From: Eutreptiella sp. 'Long Island Sound 2002'
Lineage: Eukaryota > Euglenozoa > Euglenophyceae > Eutreptiales > Eutreptiaceae
Assembly: GCA_964036045.1 (NCBI GenBank)
Contig: OZ038397.1
Location: forward strand, 24,081,342-24,145,341
Direction: 5' to 3'
Length of the DNA: 64,000 nt
Below, piece by piece: positions 55,373 to 64,000 of the stretch. Position 1 is the first letter of the stretch. The number at the start of each line of letters is the position of its first letter. Both the position numbers and the translations under genes were made by a program. The notes below the pieces were generated by a model that saw only the letters and a list, made by a program, of their open reading frames with translations, made no database searches and was not told the DNA's origin.

Positions 55373-58300
55373 CAGCCTGGTTAGCCAGAGACTGCTTGTG
55401 TTCCAGCCAATCTCCCACAGGGCTCTTGAAGTCCTCAGGAAAGGGGGTTTTGAAGAGCCAAGCAGGTCGTCCTCCATGGAACAGTTCGTGGGGGGTGAAA
55501 CCCGTAGAAGAGCTCCGCTCTGAGTTCATGGACAGCACTGCCCAGGGCACTAGGCGTACCCAGTCCTTGGTGCGCTCCTGTTTGATCAGGATTCTTAGGT
55601 TTTGCTCCACCACACGGTTCTGTCTCTCACAGAGAGGGTTAGACGTGTGGGTATAGGGCACACCTGTGGTTACCTCCACGTTGAGGGCATTTAGCACTCG
55701 TTTGTACCACCCAGTGTCACTGCGGATGCGTACATCCTCATCAGAGTGCACCTGCTTAGGTGCTCCATAGGGTTCGAACCATTGTTCGACCAACATTTTC
55801 ACAGTCTGCTCAGCTGTGATTTTCTTATTGCAAGGGAACACACGGGTGAAGCGAGATAGACCACAGGTGACCACGAGGCAACTATCATAGCCGCCAAAGC
55901 GTGGTAGGCCGTGGATGTAATCCACGTAGAGAAGAGAGTTAGCACAATAGGGTGTGGGTAAGCTGGAGATCAGGCCCCTATCCCTACTGTCGCTCTGCTT
56001 GCTGGCATGACAGCCACAAGCATCCACAATGGTCTGCATATGCGACCTCAGTTCAGTCAGGGGTAGACTAGAGTAGAAACACTCACGGAAGAAGTCCACT
56101 GAGCGATTAGCGCCAGTGTGACCAGAACTGAGATGGGACCACTGTAGGCACCCATCCAGTCGTGCCTCAGGCACCACAATTCGGTCCTCGTAGAAGAGGT
56201 ACTGATTGTTTTTATACCACTGGTGCCCGTCAATGACACGGGGTTCGAGACCAGTGCTGAGGGTTTGGAGAATTTCTTCATACTCTGACTGATAGTCGGT
56301 TAGACTCCAACCCTCCAGGATTCCGGCAGTGCGCATGGACAGGTCAAGCTGGACATCCATACGCTGGAAAGCCTCTTTGGCGAGCGCCTCAGAGCTCTCA
56401 CCAATAAGCGCATCGAAGTTGTTGCGCGATATATAGTCAGACAGTTCATTCTTAATCCCGGGGATATGATGCACTGTCAGCCTGAACTGGCTCAGGTAAG
56501 TCCACCACCGTTTTAGCTTTGCTTTTTCTGGTGGTGGGCCCTTCTGCAAAGACTTCACAGGTTCCTGGTCACACAGCCCGACAATAGGGTTAGATCCCAG
56601 GAGTCGGGATTGTGACGATAGCACCAACATACCGGCCAGGAGTTCCTGGTCATAGGTGCTGTAGTTGGAACGCGCTTGGTTCCATTTCCAATTCCAGTGT
56701 CCCAGTGGCACCAGTCGCCACTCACTGGTAGGATAGTCATGTTTCAACGAACCATCACGGTTCAGTCCAGTAGTACGATAATGGCAGTGGGTTAGTTCAG
56801 CGGGGTTAAGCTCCTGCCATTGGTAGATGGTACCTCCCCCCCCTACATCACTGGCATCAGTGATCAGGACTATCTCGCCCTCAGGGCGGGGCACTCCCAT
56901 GCAGTTGGAGGAGGCAATCTTCTTCTTCAACTCCTGGAAACACTCTTCCTCTCTGGAGGTCCATCTCCAGGGAGTAGTTTTCTTGATCAGGTCTGTGAGG
57001 GGTGCAGAGGAGTAAGTAAAATTGTGGATGTGACGCTGATAGAAATTACAGGCGCCCACAAAACTCCTCACATCGTGTAGACCCTTCTTAGGGTCATCGC
57101 GAATCTGCATGTCCTGTAGGGGCTGCATCTTAGACGCGGCCGGTTTCAACCAGCCGTACCCCACGTCGAAACCCAAATACTCCATCTCCTCTTTCATAAA
57201 CTCACATTTTTCGAGTTTGATTCGGAGATGGTTTTCTTGACAGACAGTGAAAAATTCAGGGAGGAGAAGGACGTGGTCATCTTTGGTATTAGTACCTAAA
57301 CTCACGTCGTCGATGTGAGCCTCCATTTCTGCACCCCGAGAAATCAACTCTTGTACTAGAGGCCTGCGCCTCAGTATGTACAAAATTTTGTTCATAAGCT
57401 CCTGGAAGAGCGCAGGGGCATTTGCCACCCCGAAAGGCATAACCTTCCACTTGAAGACACGACCCTTAGGGGTTATAAAGGCCAGCAGCTCCTGAGCTGC
57501 GGCGGTTAGGTCAACCTGCCAGAAACCAGAGCGTTTGTCCATTTTGGTCTTATACCTGCATTTGGCAATACGCTCCAGGGTGTTTTCCATGTTAGGAATA
57601 CTCCCTGAGTGGTTCCCGGTTTTCTTGTTGACCTCACCATAGTCTACAACAAGACGTAGGGCAGTCGACCCTGGTTTAGCAACAAGGAAACAGGGACTGC
57701 AGTGATGGGGATAGTCCCCGTGTTTATACTCTTCAACGAGGCCAGCATCAATGCATTCTTGGATCTCGCGCTCGATTTCTTCGACCTGTTCCTGTGGAGC
57801 GGGATAGGGACGACGCCTCACTCGCGTCTTTTCAAATTCTGGTTTCAATTTCAGGTCCATCTGGACCAGTTTTTTACAAGAAAGGGGAGGCGGCAAGGCG
57901 CCGAACACCTCCTCATAGGTTATCAGCAGTTTCTTCAGGCGGGGGTCAAGGTTAAGACTCTCTAGTTTCTGAAGGAAATCCTCCTCAGCATGGAGGTTGC
58001 TTTTTCCATGTTCTTTCTTTTTATGCCGATCAGCAGTTTCGGCAGGCACAGTACCATCGTCCCACTCAGGGGGACATTGCTGCCCATAGTGTAGAGAATA
58101 CACTAGAGGTATCTCAGGATCAGGCAGCGTATAGGACTCATCGTCCTCCTCAGACCAGATTGAGTATTTCCAGGTCTGTCTGAGGTATTGCAGCCGCTCT
58201 TGGCGCTCAATACCTTCGGCCTTCAGGTACAACAGCCGCCGGAGTTCTTGAGTGTCATGCTGAGACAATGGCATGTTATTAGCAGCAGGCCGCGCCAGAG

Positions 58301-59292
58301 CATCAGTACTCCAGGCCACGGGTTCACCTGTGTGCACAGGTTGCATGTGTAGCACTGGCTTCCCAACCGGGGAAGCGGGTTCAGAGGTTGACTCTAGATC
58401 TACCTCCTCTAGCAACAGCTGGGCTAGGAAAGCACTATGTTTTAGGTCAACACAGCTGGGATCAACAGAGGGAATAGTGCTGGCGATCTCAGACAGTTGG
58501 TCGTCAGCATCCTCTTTTACAGCTGCAGGTTCCAGATAGTCATCAGGAGACTCACACCCTGTAAGTGTGGCAGATAGGTGCTCAGGAGATCGATTTTTGA
58601 GATCATAAAGGGTCAGGCCACGATTTTCGGCCATGACCTCTTTTAGTAGCACCTGGTCTAGGTCACACAGGGGTACAGGATTGAGAGATCCATCGACGAT
58701 GGACAGGAAACTGGCCCACTCAGGGGCCTGCATAGCAGTGTCTGAGTCCTCAGGCACATAGATGGGGCCGTCGGGGAGTTGCACTTTCCCCACGGTCATT
58801 CAATCTAGCATACGGCGCCAGTAAGCATGTTCACCAGAGCAACCCCAGTCAGGGGTGCACATAACAACCCTTCCTCCCTCATAAGCGATTTTGGTTAGAA
58901 CCTTCGCGAGCAGGGAGAAGGGAGGGTTGGCATACGCTAGGCCCATTGCTTTCCAGAAGAAACGGAAAGCATTGTTCATTTGTTTCGAGCAGTACAACTG
59001 CATGATGTGCTGTTGTTGGCTCGCAAACAACTCCACCTGGATCTCATCCAGGTTTACCTGAAGGGCCGCCAGTCCATTTTCAAGAACGTGACGGGCCAGT
59101 TGGTAGTTTTCAGTACGATAGTTCGTCTTGGCTGCGTAGCGCAGCCCAGACTCTTTTCGTCCTGACAGCTCCAAAGGAACGGAGAATAGCCCACTGCCAA
59201 AGTCGCAGTGCAAAGAGTAAGGACGCTGTAGGGACAGCATTTTAACCTGGGGGTTTCTTCTTAGAAAGTCGGTGCCTATGACGATGTCAAAG
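55373..59292 (-). pseudogene. pol: Element C Pol, central part (Dam-like, RT, RNase H, integrase core)
   Basis: Between insertions E and D. From 59,292: protease end 'VIGTDFLRRNPQ', Dam-like region with VELFAS, 'GLAYANPPFSLLAKVLTKI' (NPPF at 58,917-58,928) and CTPDWG, then a nonsense TGA at 58,799-58,801 where A has Arg (CGA to TGA). The frame then stays open for 1,140 codons: 'VDYGEVNKKTG', 'MPFGVANAPALF', HIDD (57,306-57,317), RNase H (TDASDVGGGG, YDQELLAG, SDYISRNN), integrase with D/D/E in VDYIHG, HSDEDVR and CERQNR, ending 'HKQSLANQA' at the D insertion. About half identical to A by eye. Except for the nonsense codon and insertions it looks intact. Confidence 0.9.
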
Positions 59293-59632
59293 TGTTATAC
59301 AACCGTAGGTTTTGTAAAATCCTCAGCCCAGCTGCAAAATACGTTTTGCCTCAGTAAAATGCTTTTGGATTACCGACACCGTCTCCTCCTGCAACCTCAA
59401 TGATCGGCACGGCAGATAGACTCAATCAGACATGGCAAAGAAGATCACAGTTTGATAGTGATCTTGTTGTATGCCTATGAAAATAGGCATAACACATGAT
59501 CAATGAATAATGCATGAATAATAAACAACCAGCAACAGAAAATCGTTCACAGATTCACGCAAAATGTAAATTCTATGTATCTGTTCTGCTACGACCGCGA
59601 CGTGCTGCGCTTTGTATCACTGTCCCATTACA
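59293..59632 (-). repeat. Element E 3' LTR
   Basis: Minus strand TGTAATGGGACAG...GTATAACA. ATCTTGTTGT at 59,461-59,470 on the plus strand. Confidence 0.95.
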
Positions 59633-59642
59633 CTCCCCTCAC
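59633..59642 (-). promoter_or_regulatory. Element E polypurine tract
   Basis: Minus strand GTGAGGGGAG directly before the LTR start TGTAATGGG. Confidence 0.75.
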
Positions 59643-60533
59643 AAGATTGGACCTGGGGGTGGTTGCCCTACACACAGGGACAAGCTGACAAAAACCACAT
59701 GGGACTGATACATGCGCAGCACACCAGAACAAAAGTGGTATGCCGAAAAATTATCAGATACTCAGAAAGCAAAGAAAAAGAGGCCCGGGCCAGAGTGGGC
59801 CCACGACCCACTCCCCTCACAAGCCGAAACCAAGGGATAGGACGCAGTAACCTGAGTGTCACCTACGGCTATACAAAGATGCACATACTGTGATCCACAA
59901 CGCCACACTGCATCCCATCACAACGCACAACCGTTGCCATGCACAGGCAGGCCAGCGCATTGATGGCAGCCGCCATACACCATCCCAGGCCAGGGCAAAA
60001 TGCACACGCCATCAAGACAGATAAACCTTAACACAGCCGGGGCCAGCGTCAGAGCGCCGCCACCAACAGTCAGCCGTTGCAAACAGAACACAACACAGCC
60101 CCACAGAAACAGCACTGTAGCAACCAGAAACAACCAAAGACAAGCAACCCAGCACAGTGTCACCACACCGCACAAACAGCCAACAGACCTGTGGCCACGA
60201 TTGTATCTGCCTCACTGATGCGCCCCAAAGGAGCATAGATTCAGCCCCATCCAGCGGCCGAGCACAAACAGGACAACGTACAAAACAAAAGCAAGGGCGC
60301 ATCTGCTGGCGCCAAAGACAGGCCAAAAAGGTGCCCTGTGGAGGCTGTCAAAGCCCCAGGGCCACACCCATTTTGTACATTCAGGTAAATCAAATCAGAT
60401 GGGCTTGCCAGTATGGTAAAAAGCAAAGCAAAAGGAAACACAAACCCAAAAACAGATAAGATCAAGTCACTGCCCGCGCTGCAAAGCAGACAAGAGCACA
60501 AAAAAAAAGCTGGAATCAGGAGGCTGAACAGAG
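59643..60533 (-). other. Element E 3' non-coding region
   Basis: About 0.9 kb between the ORF stop and the PPT. No further gene seen. Confidence 0.55.
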
Positions 60534-61211
60534 CTACTGCTTATACTTCCACCGCCCATGTCGTTTACCACCCTTAGAACCTCGCTTCAGCTTAGCCTTG
60601 CCGTCGGCGCAAGGCTCAGAAGCAGCGTGGGCTTCAACAGGTCCTGCAAGAGCTGCACCGGGCTGAGACGTAGCACCTGAATCTCCAGCAAGAGCCGAAT
60701 CCCGGCGACGCTCAGCAGCAGCACAGAGATCAGCAACCCTCAACCAAGGTGGTAGCGCAAAAGGAGGTGGCGGTTCAACAGTACACCGCAGGCAGGCAAA
60801 CGGATGACCAGCAGGCACCTCGCCACGGTCAAAGGGACAAACAGCCAAAACAAGCTCGTCGCGAGAATCCAGAAAACCCTCCACAGTCCAAAAAGGGGAC
60901 AGCTCGCCGTACGCCAACCAGTCCACGACTGCAAAATGGCCACGAGGAATGACGACAGAAAAGCCCATATGCAACACCTGAGGCACATTCTTCGAAAGCC
61001 GTAGAGGCTCCTGCCAGCGCAAATACATCAGGCCATTCTTGAAGAGAGGAGGCAGCGCCGACGGCGACAGGGAATCGAACGTGAAGGTCTCAGCACGACG
61101 AATATCTTGAAGAGTACGAAAGGGCAACAGAGCTCGATCACAGGTAGCAGTCATGACGGCAACAGTTCGTAGGATAGCTTCGGCGAAGAAACGAAATTCG
61201 GACAACAACAA
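60534..61211 (-). CDS. Element E ORF, Gag-like with basic tail, function unknown
   Basis: Frame open from the LTR/primer-site junction; the first ATG is about 61,154, so either initiation is non-AUG/upstream or the protein starts there. About 205-225 residues: hydrophobic-aromatic N-half ('PPLFKNGLMYLRWQEPLRLS', 'GHFAVVDWLAYGELSPFW'), a Pro-rich stretch with one CxxC-like 'FACLRC', and a Lys/Arg/Gly tail ('KLKRGSKGGKRHGRWKYK'). Stops at TAA/TAG just below 60,534. A basic tail and position right after the PBS fit a minimal Gag; no domain recognised. Confidence 0.55.
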   Translation of the reverse strand: MLLSEFRFFAEAILRTVAVMTATCDRALLPFRTLQDIRRAETFTFDSLSPSALPPLFKNGLMYLRWQEPLRLSKNVPQVLHMGFSVVIPRGHFAVVDWLAYGELSPFWTVEGFLDSRDELVLAVCPFDRGEVPAGHPFACLRCTVEPPPPFALPPWLRVADLCAAAERRRDSALAGDSGATSQPGAALAGPVEAHAASEPCADGKAKLKRGSKGGKRHGRWKYKQ

Positions 61212-61214
61212 GAT
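61205..61214 (-). promoter_or_regulatory. Element E putative self-primer binding site
   Basis: Minus strand ATCTTGTTGT abuts the 5' LTR. The LTR contains the exact complement ACAACAAGAT on the same strand (61,392 to 61,383). Ten of ten bases pair, with no gap to the LTR. Confidence 0.7.
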
Positions 61215-61554
61215 TGTTATACAACCGTACGTTTTGTAAAATCCTCAGCCCAGCTGCAAAATACGTTTTGCCTCAGTAAAATGCTTTTGGATTACCGACA
61301 CCGTCTCCTCCTGCAACCTCAATGATCGGCACGGCAGATAGACTCAATCAGACATGGCAAAGAAGATCACAGTTTGATAGTGATCTTGTTGTATGCCTAT
61401 GAAAATAGGCATAACACATGATCAATGAATAATGCATGAATAATAAACAACCAGCAACAGAAAATCGTTCACAGATTCACGCAAAATGTAAATTCTATGT
61501 ATCTGTTCTGCTACGACCGCGACGTGCTGCGCTTTGTATCACTGTCCCATTACA
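61215..61554 (-). repeat. Element E 5' LTR
   Basis: Pairs with 59,293-59,632. A perfect 9-bp hairpin TATGCCTAT-GAAA-ATAGGCATA (61,392-61,413) sits at the point where the RNA would start if the decamer at 61,392 is its 5' end. Confidence 0.95.
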
Positions 61555-61816
61555 CAAAGGCGTCAGTGTCCAACACTCTGCAGTGTTGGGTCACGGTTTC
61601 GTCGCCCAGACATATTGTCACATCGACCCCCCCCAAGGAATGGATGGTACGCCCATCCCCTACTCTTATGGCCACGGTCTTAGTTTTCCTGAAAGTCTTA
61701 AGCAGGCGCCGGGCCACTATGGAAAGTGTTGCACCGGTATCAAGCACCGCTCGAAAAACCTGATCCCCGATTTTCACGAGGATCCAGAAAACCAAGTCCT
61801 CCTCTTCGGAGCCGCC
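61555..61816 (-). CDS. pol: Element C protease (Pol N-terminus)
   Basis: In frame with the gag stop just upstream (TAG at 61,817-61,819): a short Gly/Glu linker, 'LVFWILVKIGDQVFRAVLDTGA' (retropepsin, catalytic DTGA), 'LSIVARRLLKT', and 'CRVLDTDAF', where E is inserted. The sequence resumes at 59,292 with 'DIVIGTDF'. Confidence 0.85.
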
Positions 61817-61819
61817 CCC

Positions 61820-62035
61820 CTATTCCTCATCAGGGAATTTCACATCCACCCCTGCAGCCATAAGGGACTTGGCCATCCAGGCCAAGCGCCTCTTCTTAGA
61901 ATTATTCCCCTCAGGGGTGCCTTGGATGCAACAGACACAGTTGCACAGCCAGGCCAGGTGCAAGTGGTCAATCAGTTGTGCCACACAGCAAATTGCCGAA
62001 CAGCATAAAAGTGCGTACCCAATTCTGAACCGCAT
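61820..62035 (-). CDS. gag: Element C Gag C-terminal fragment
   Basis: Tail 'NNSKKRRLAWMAKSLMAAGV' ending DVKFPDEE and TAG corresponds to A's 'NAKKRSRFMRMARKLRNKGF'. Upstream is a Cys-rich piece ('CNCVCC') and, before an in-frame stop, 'EGDFDPDFVACVN'. The rest of gag is not recognisable. Confidence 0.6.
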   Translation of the reverse strand: MRFRIGYALLCCSAICCVAQLIDHLHLAWLCNCVCCIQGTPEGNNSKKRRLAWMAKSLMAAGVDVKFPDEE

Positions 62036-62083
62036 GCCACCACTGGCTCACAATTCACAGCATTCCACGCCCAAATGGGCTTT

Positions 62084-62124
62084 GTTCACACAAGCAACAA
62101 AGTCTGGATCGAAATCACCTTCGG
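62084..62124. repeat. 41-bp direct repeat, copy 1
   Basis: Same as 63,242-63,282. Both copies read 'EGDFDPDFVACVN' on the minus strand. Confidence 0.85.
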
Positions 62125-63241
62125 AGACAGTCTGAAACAGTACTATGGCCTTCCGCCATGGATGAGTACCGCATAACGTGCTCCAAAGTTAGCGTGCCCC
62201 CGAGGGGCAACACAATAGACTGGTTTCCTCTGACTCACACCACCCACCATCACCCTCAGCAATGCCGACTCTGCAGATACAATCGCAGGACACAACCAGC
62301 CCGCCCGAGGGAACCATCATATATGCACCAAGTCACCGTCAGCCCCCCTCCCGCAGAGAATAAGTTACAATCCAGTGCAGCGCGACAACGGCGTTCTCCA
62401 GAGTCCCACACACGTCGCGAGCTTGCAAGGGTCAGCGCGACGTCATAAAATAAACCCTGCGACGCAAGTGAAACCGGCAACGAGCGCCGTCGCCCCACCC
62501 GGGGAAGTACAACGAAACAAGACGTGGCCAACGAAAGCGGCCAAAAATCTGCTGCCGCTTCCGGAAGGAGATAGAAAAACACAAGAGCGCCATGGCCGGC
62601 AGGAGGACACCGATCTGTAAGCACACCCAGGGCATTCCACAACAGAAAACTGACAGGCGCCCCGTTCGGCAGGAGGGCTACCGTTGTGTTTGTTTACTCA
62701 GGGCAGCCCACCAGGCGAAGACGCTTCAAGAAAAAAAATAGAAACAGGTAGAGAGGCAGACTCTCACAAACATGGAGGGCGCACCGGCGGACACGGACAC
62801 TCAGCATCAACGAAGCGACGGACCGGTGTACGGCGGATCAGCCAATCCGACGCCGTCGTGGAAGCCGCCAGGAAGAGCCTGCGGCGACCCACACTCTGAT
62901 CCCAGCACGGAACATGCGGGGGAAGGGGCTGTGCGCCGGGCCACTCCCCATCGGCACCCGGTGGTGGCAGGAGGAAAAACCAGAACTCCTCCACCCGGGG
63001 GATCCGCCTCAGCACTTCCTTCTCCCTCGCCCGCAGCTGTTCCACCGACTGGCGCCAGCGTGCGTCAGCCGGCGCCCGCGGTGGCAGCGGGCGAAAGGTG
63101 GGCAGCGAGACAGCGCGTGGCATAAAAGCTGTGCCGAAGGTCGGGTGGGGGGGCGGGAAATAAAAATTTCGCAGAACTGCAGCAGATGGACAGATGGGGT
63201 GGTGAACTACTGTCCGCCCAGAAAAACAGGGGCAGACAGGA
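62125..63241. other. Segment between 41-bp repeats, no gene supported
   Basis: 1.1 kb of GC-rich sequence with many Pro/Arg frames on both strands, none with a recognisable domain. It could be an insertion or a duplication within C's gag. Confidence 0.45.
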
Positions 63242-63282
63242 GTTCACACAAGCAACAAAGTCTGGATCGAAATCACCTTCGG
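63242..63282. repeat. 41-bp direct repeat, copy 2
   Basis: Second copy; flanks differ on both sides from copy 1. Confidence 0.85.
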
Positions 63283-63683
63283 TACCCCTCCCCCTGGTCC
63301 CCACACCGTCCCACGGTTTCCCAACCCCCCCCCCCCGCGCTCATTACACACAGGCGGTACCCGGCGGTTCCGGGGGAGGCTCAAGTTGACTGCGCAAAGG
63401 GGCCCGGCTGCCACTGCCGGCGGGACCCCAGAGTCGGCGGGAGAACCACCGTTGTGTTTATTTGTGGTACCCTGGGGCCATCCCGGCCACGTGGCCGCCT
63501 AACCCCTGCCACCCCCAAAAACCTGGGATCCCAGCCCCTGCCGCACCGCACCCCACCACAAACCAAGCGCCGCAGGCCGCACAGGTCCCTGCACAGCACA
63601 AGGCACAACGGCTCACCACAGCAGGCCATGACAATGGTGCTCTCGTCACTCACGCAGTCAGCGCCAACGCGCGTCCGGTACGG
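63283..63683. other. GC-rich stretch, no gene seen
   Basis: C-run (63,326-63,338), Pro-rich frames only. Confidence 0.45.
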
Positions 63684-64000
63684 TCACAGCCAAACTACTC
63701 CAATGGACTCTGGACCCGGTGCATGCGCCCTCACAACGGCCCACCGCAGTTGCGCCAATCGTAGTGCACGCAACGTGGACGAGCACGCCACCGCATCAAG
63801 CCGGCTTGGCGGATCCGCTGGTTGTAGTTCCGAGGAAACCCAATGCACTCCCACCACCAACCCACATTGCGTCAGTCTGATAACAGTGGACCGCAAGAGT
63901 TTGTTTTGCCTGTGCAACCATGTACGGGCACGCAACGACACCATCTGGGCCCCCGCCACCTGCGAGTCGGTCACCAAAACGAGAAACCGCCAACCCCTTC
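63684..64000 (-). CDS. RNase H fragment of another retroelement (runs off edge)
   Basis: Minus-strand frame open to the window edge: 'FLVLVTDSQVAGAQ' (first catalytic-strand Asp), 'LNxxLR'-like 'HRQNKLLRSTVIRL' and 'HWVSSELQPADPPSRLD', the WVxSExNPADxPSR signature of the RNase H found in DIRS-like and some other retroelements. The rest of the polyprotein should lie beyond 64,000. Confidence 0.6.
   Translation of the reverse strand, partial: RGWRFLVLVTDSQVAGAQMVSLRARTWLHRQNKLLRSTVIRLTQCGLVVGVHWVSSELQPADPPSRLDAVACSSTLRALRLAQLRWAVVRAHAPGPESIGVVWL

Larger units (their letters stand above)
59293..61554 (-). mobile_element. Small LTR retrotransposon E (self-priming, single ORF)
   Basis: 2.26 kb; 340-bp LTRs (59,293-59,632 and 61,215-61,554) with one difference seen; perfect 5-bp duplication CAAAG (59,288-59,292; 61,555-61,559). 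One intact ORF beginning at the primer site. Recent insertion into C's protease. Confidence 0.94.
48635..62035 (-). mobile_element. Ty3/gypsy-type retrotransposon C (relative of A), split by D and E
   Basis: Minus-strand gag tail, protease, Dam-like region, RT, RNase H, integrase, chromodomain-like end, 3' non-coding region and PPT, colinear with element A and clearly related in protein sequence. D (51,780-55,372) is inserted in the region between integrase core and C-terminus; E (59,293-61,554) is inserted in the protease. The 5' LTR and most of gag are not identified and may lie beyond the window or be lost. Confidence 0.85.

Overview
This is eukaryotic nuclear DNA that is very rich in transposable elements. 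There are no bacterial-style operons; long stretches carry no gene, and the coding that can be seen is mostly LTR retrotransposons nested in one another. The Pro/Ser-rich extracellular linker of the one good host-type gene, the probable split exons and the retroelement types suggest a protist or microalga with a large genome. I cannot name the organism from sequence alone.

Layout. 1-4,127: a roughly 2.2 kb segment present twice in tandem. It carries a candidate Cys-rich exon whose two copies differ mainly inside that exon. 4,128-7,174: a gene for a single-pass membrane protein with an RTX-type (GGxGxD) calcium-binding beta-roll built from four copies of a 354-bp DNA repeat, then a Pro/Ser stalk, a C-terminal ectodomain, one transmembrane segment and a short tail with a duplicated acidic motif. 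A 34-nt deletion breaks the frame in repeat 3. 7,190-10,700: AT-rich tandem repeats flanking degenerate repeats, a possible exon, and a 110-bp insertion that looks like a new intron. 12,068-12,913 (-): remains of a tyrosine recombinase. 13,031-13,303: a 36-bp minisatellite.

LTR elements. Element F (13,516-20,310) has near-identical 669-bp LTRs and a 5-bp target duplication but no coding capacity. Element A (21,696 to about 43,440, +) is a Ty3/gypsy-type element with a tRNA-iMet primer site, gag, and a long pol separated from gag by an in-frame stop. Element B (30,019-40,395, -) is inserted exactly at the stop codon of A's pol. B is another Ty3/gypsy element, with gag, pol and an extra third ORF of about 1,000 codons after pol. 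Element C (about 48,635 to about 62,035, -) is a diverged relative of A. It was split by two small elements, D (51,780-55,372) and E (59,293-61,554), each with clean LTRs, 5-bp target duplications and one small ORF ending in a basic tail. A RNase H fragment of yet another retroelement runs off the right edge.

Main points. (1) A and C carry, between protease and reverse transcriptase, a domain resembling a Dam-type N6-adenine methyltransferase (NPPF intact in C, NPRF in A). (2) F and E, and approximately D, have a primer-binding site directly beside the LTR that is complementary to a decamer inside their own LTR, as in Tf1-type self-priming elements. (3) B is about eight-fold enriched in the tetranucleotide TCGA and carries a long post-pol ORF of unknown function. 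(4) In both A and C, gag and pol are in the same frame and separated by one stop codon, consistent with stop-codon readthrough.
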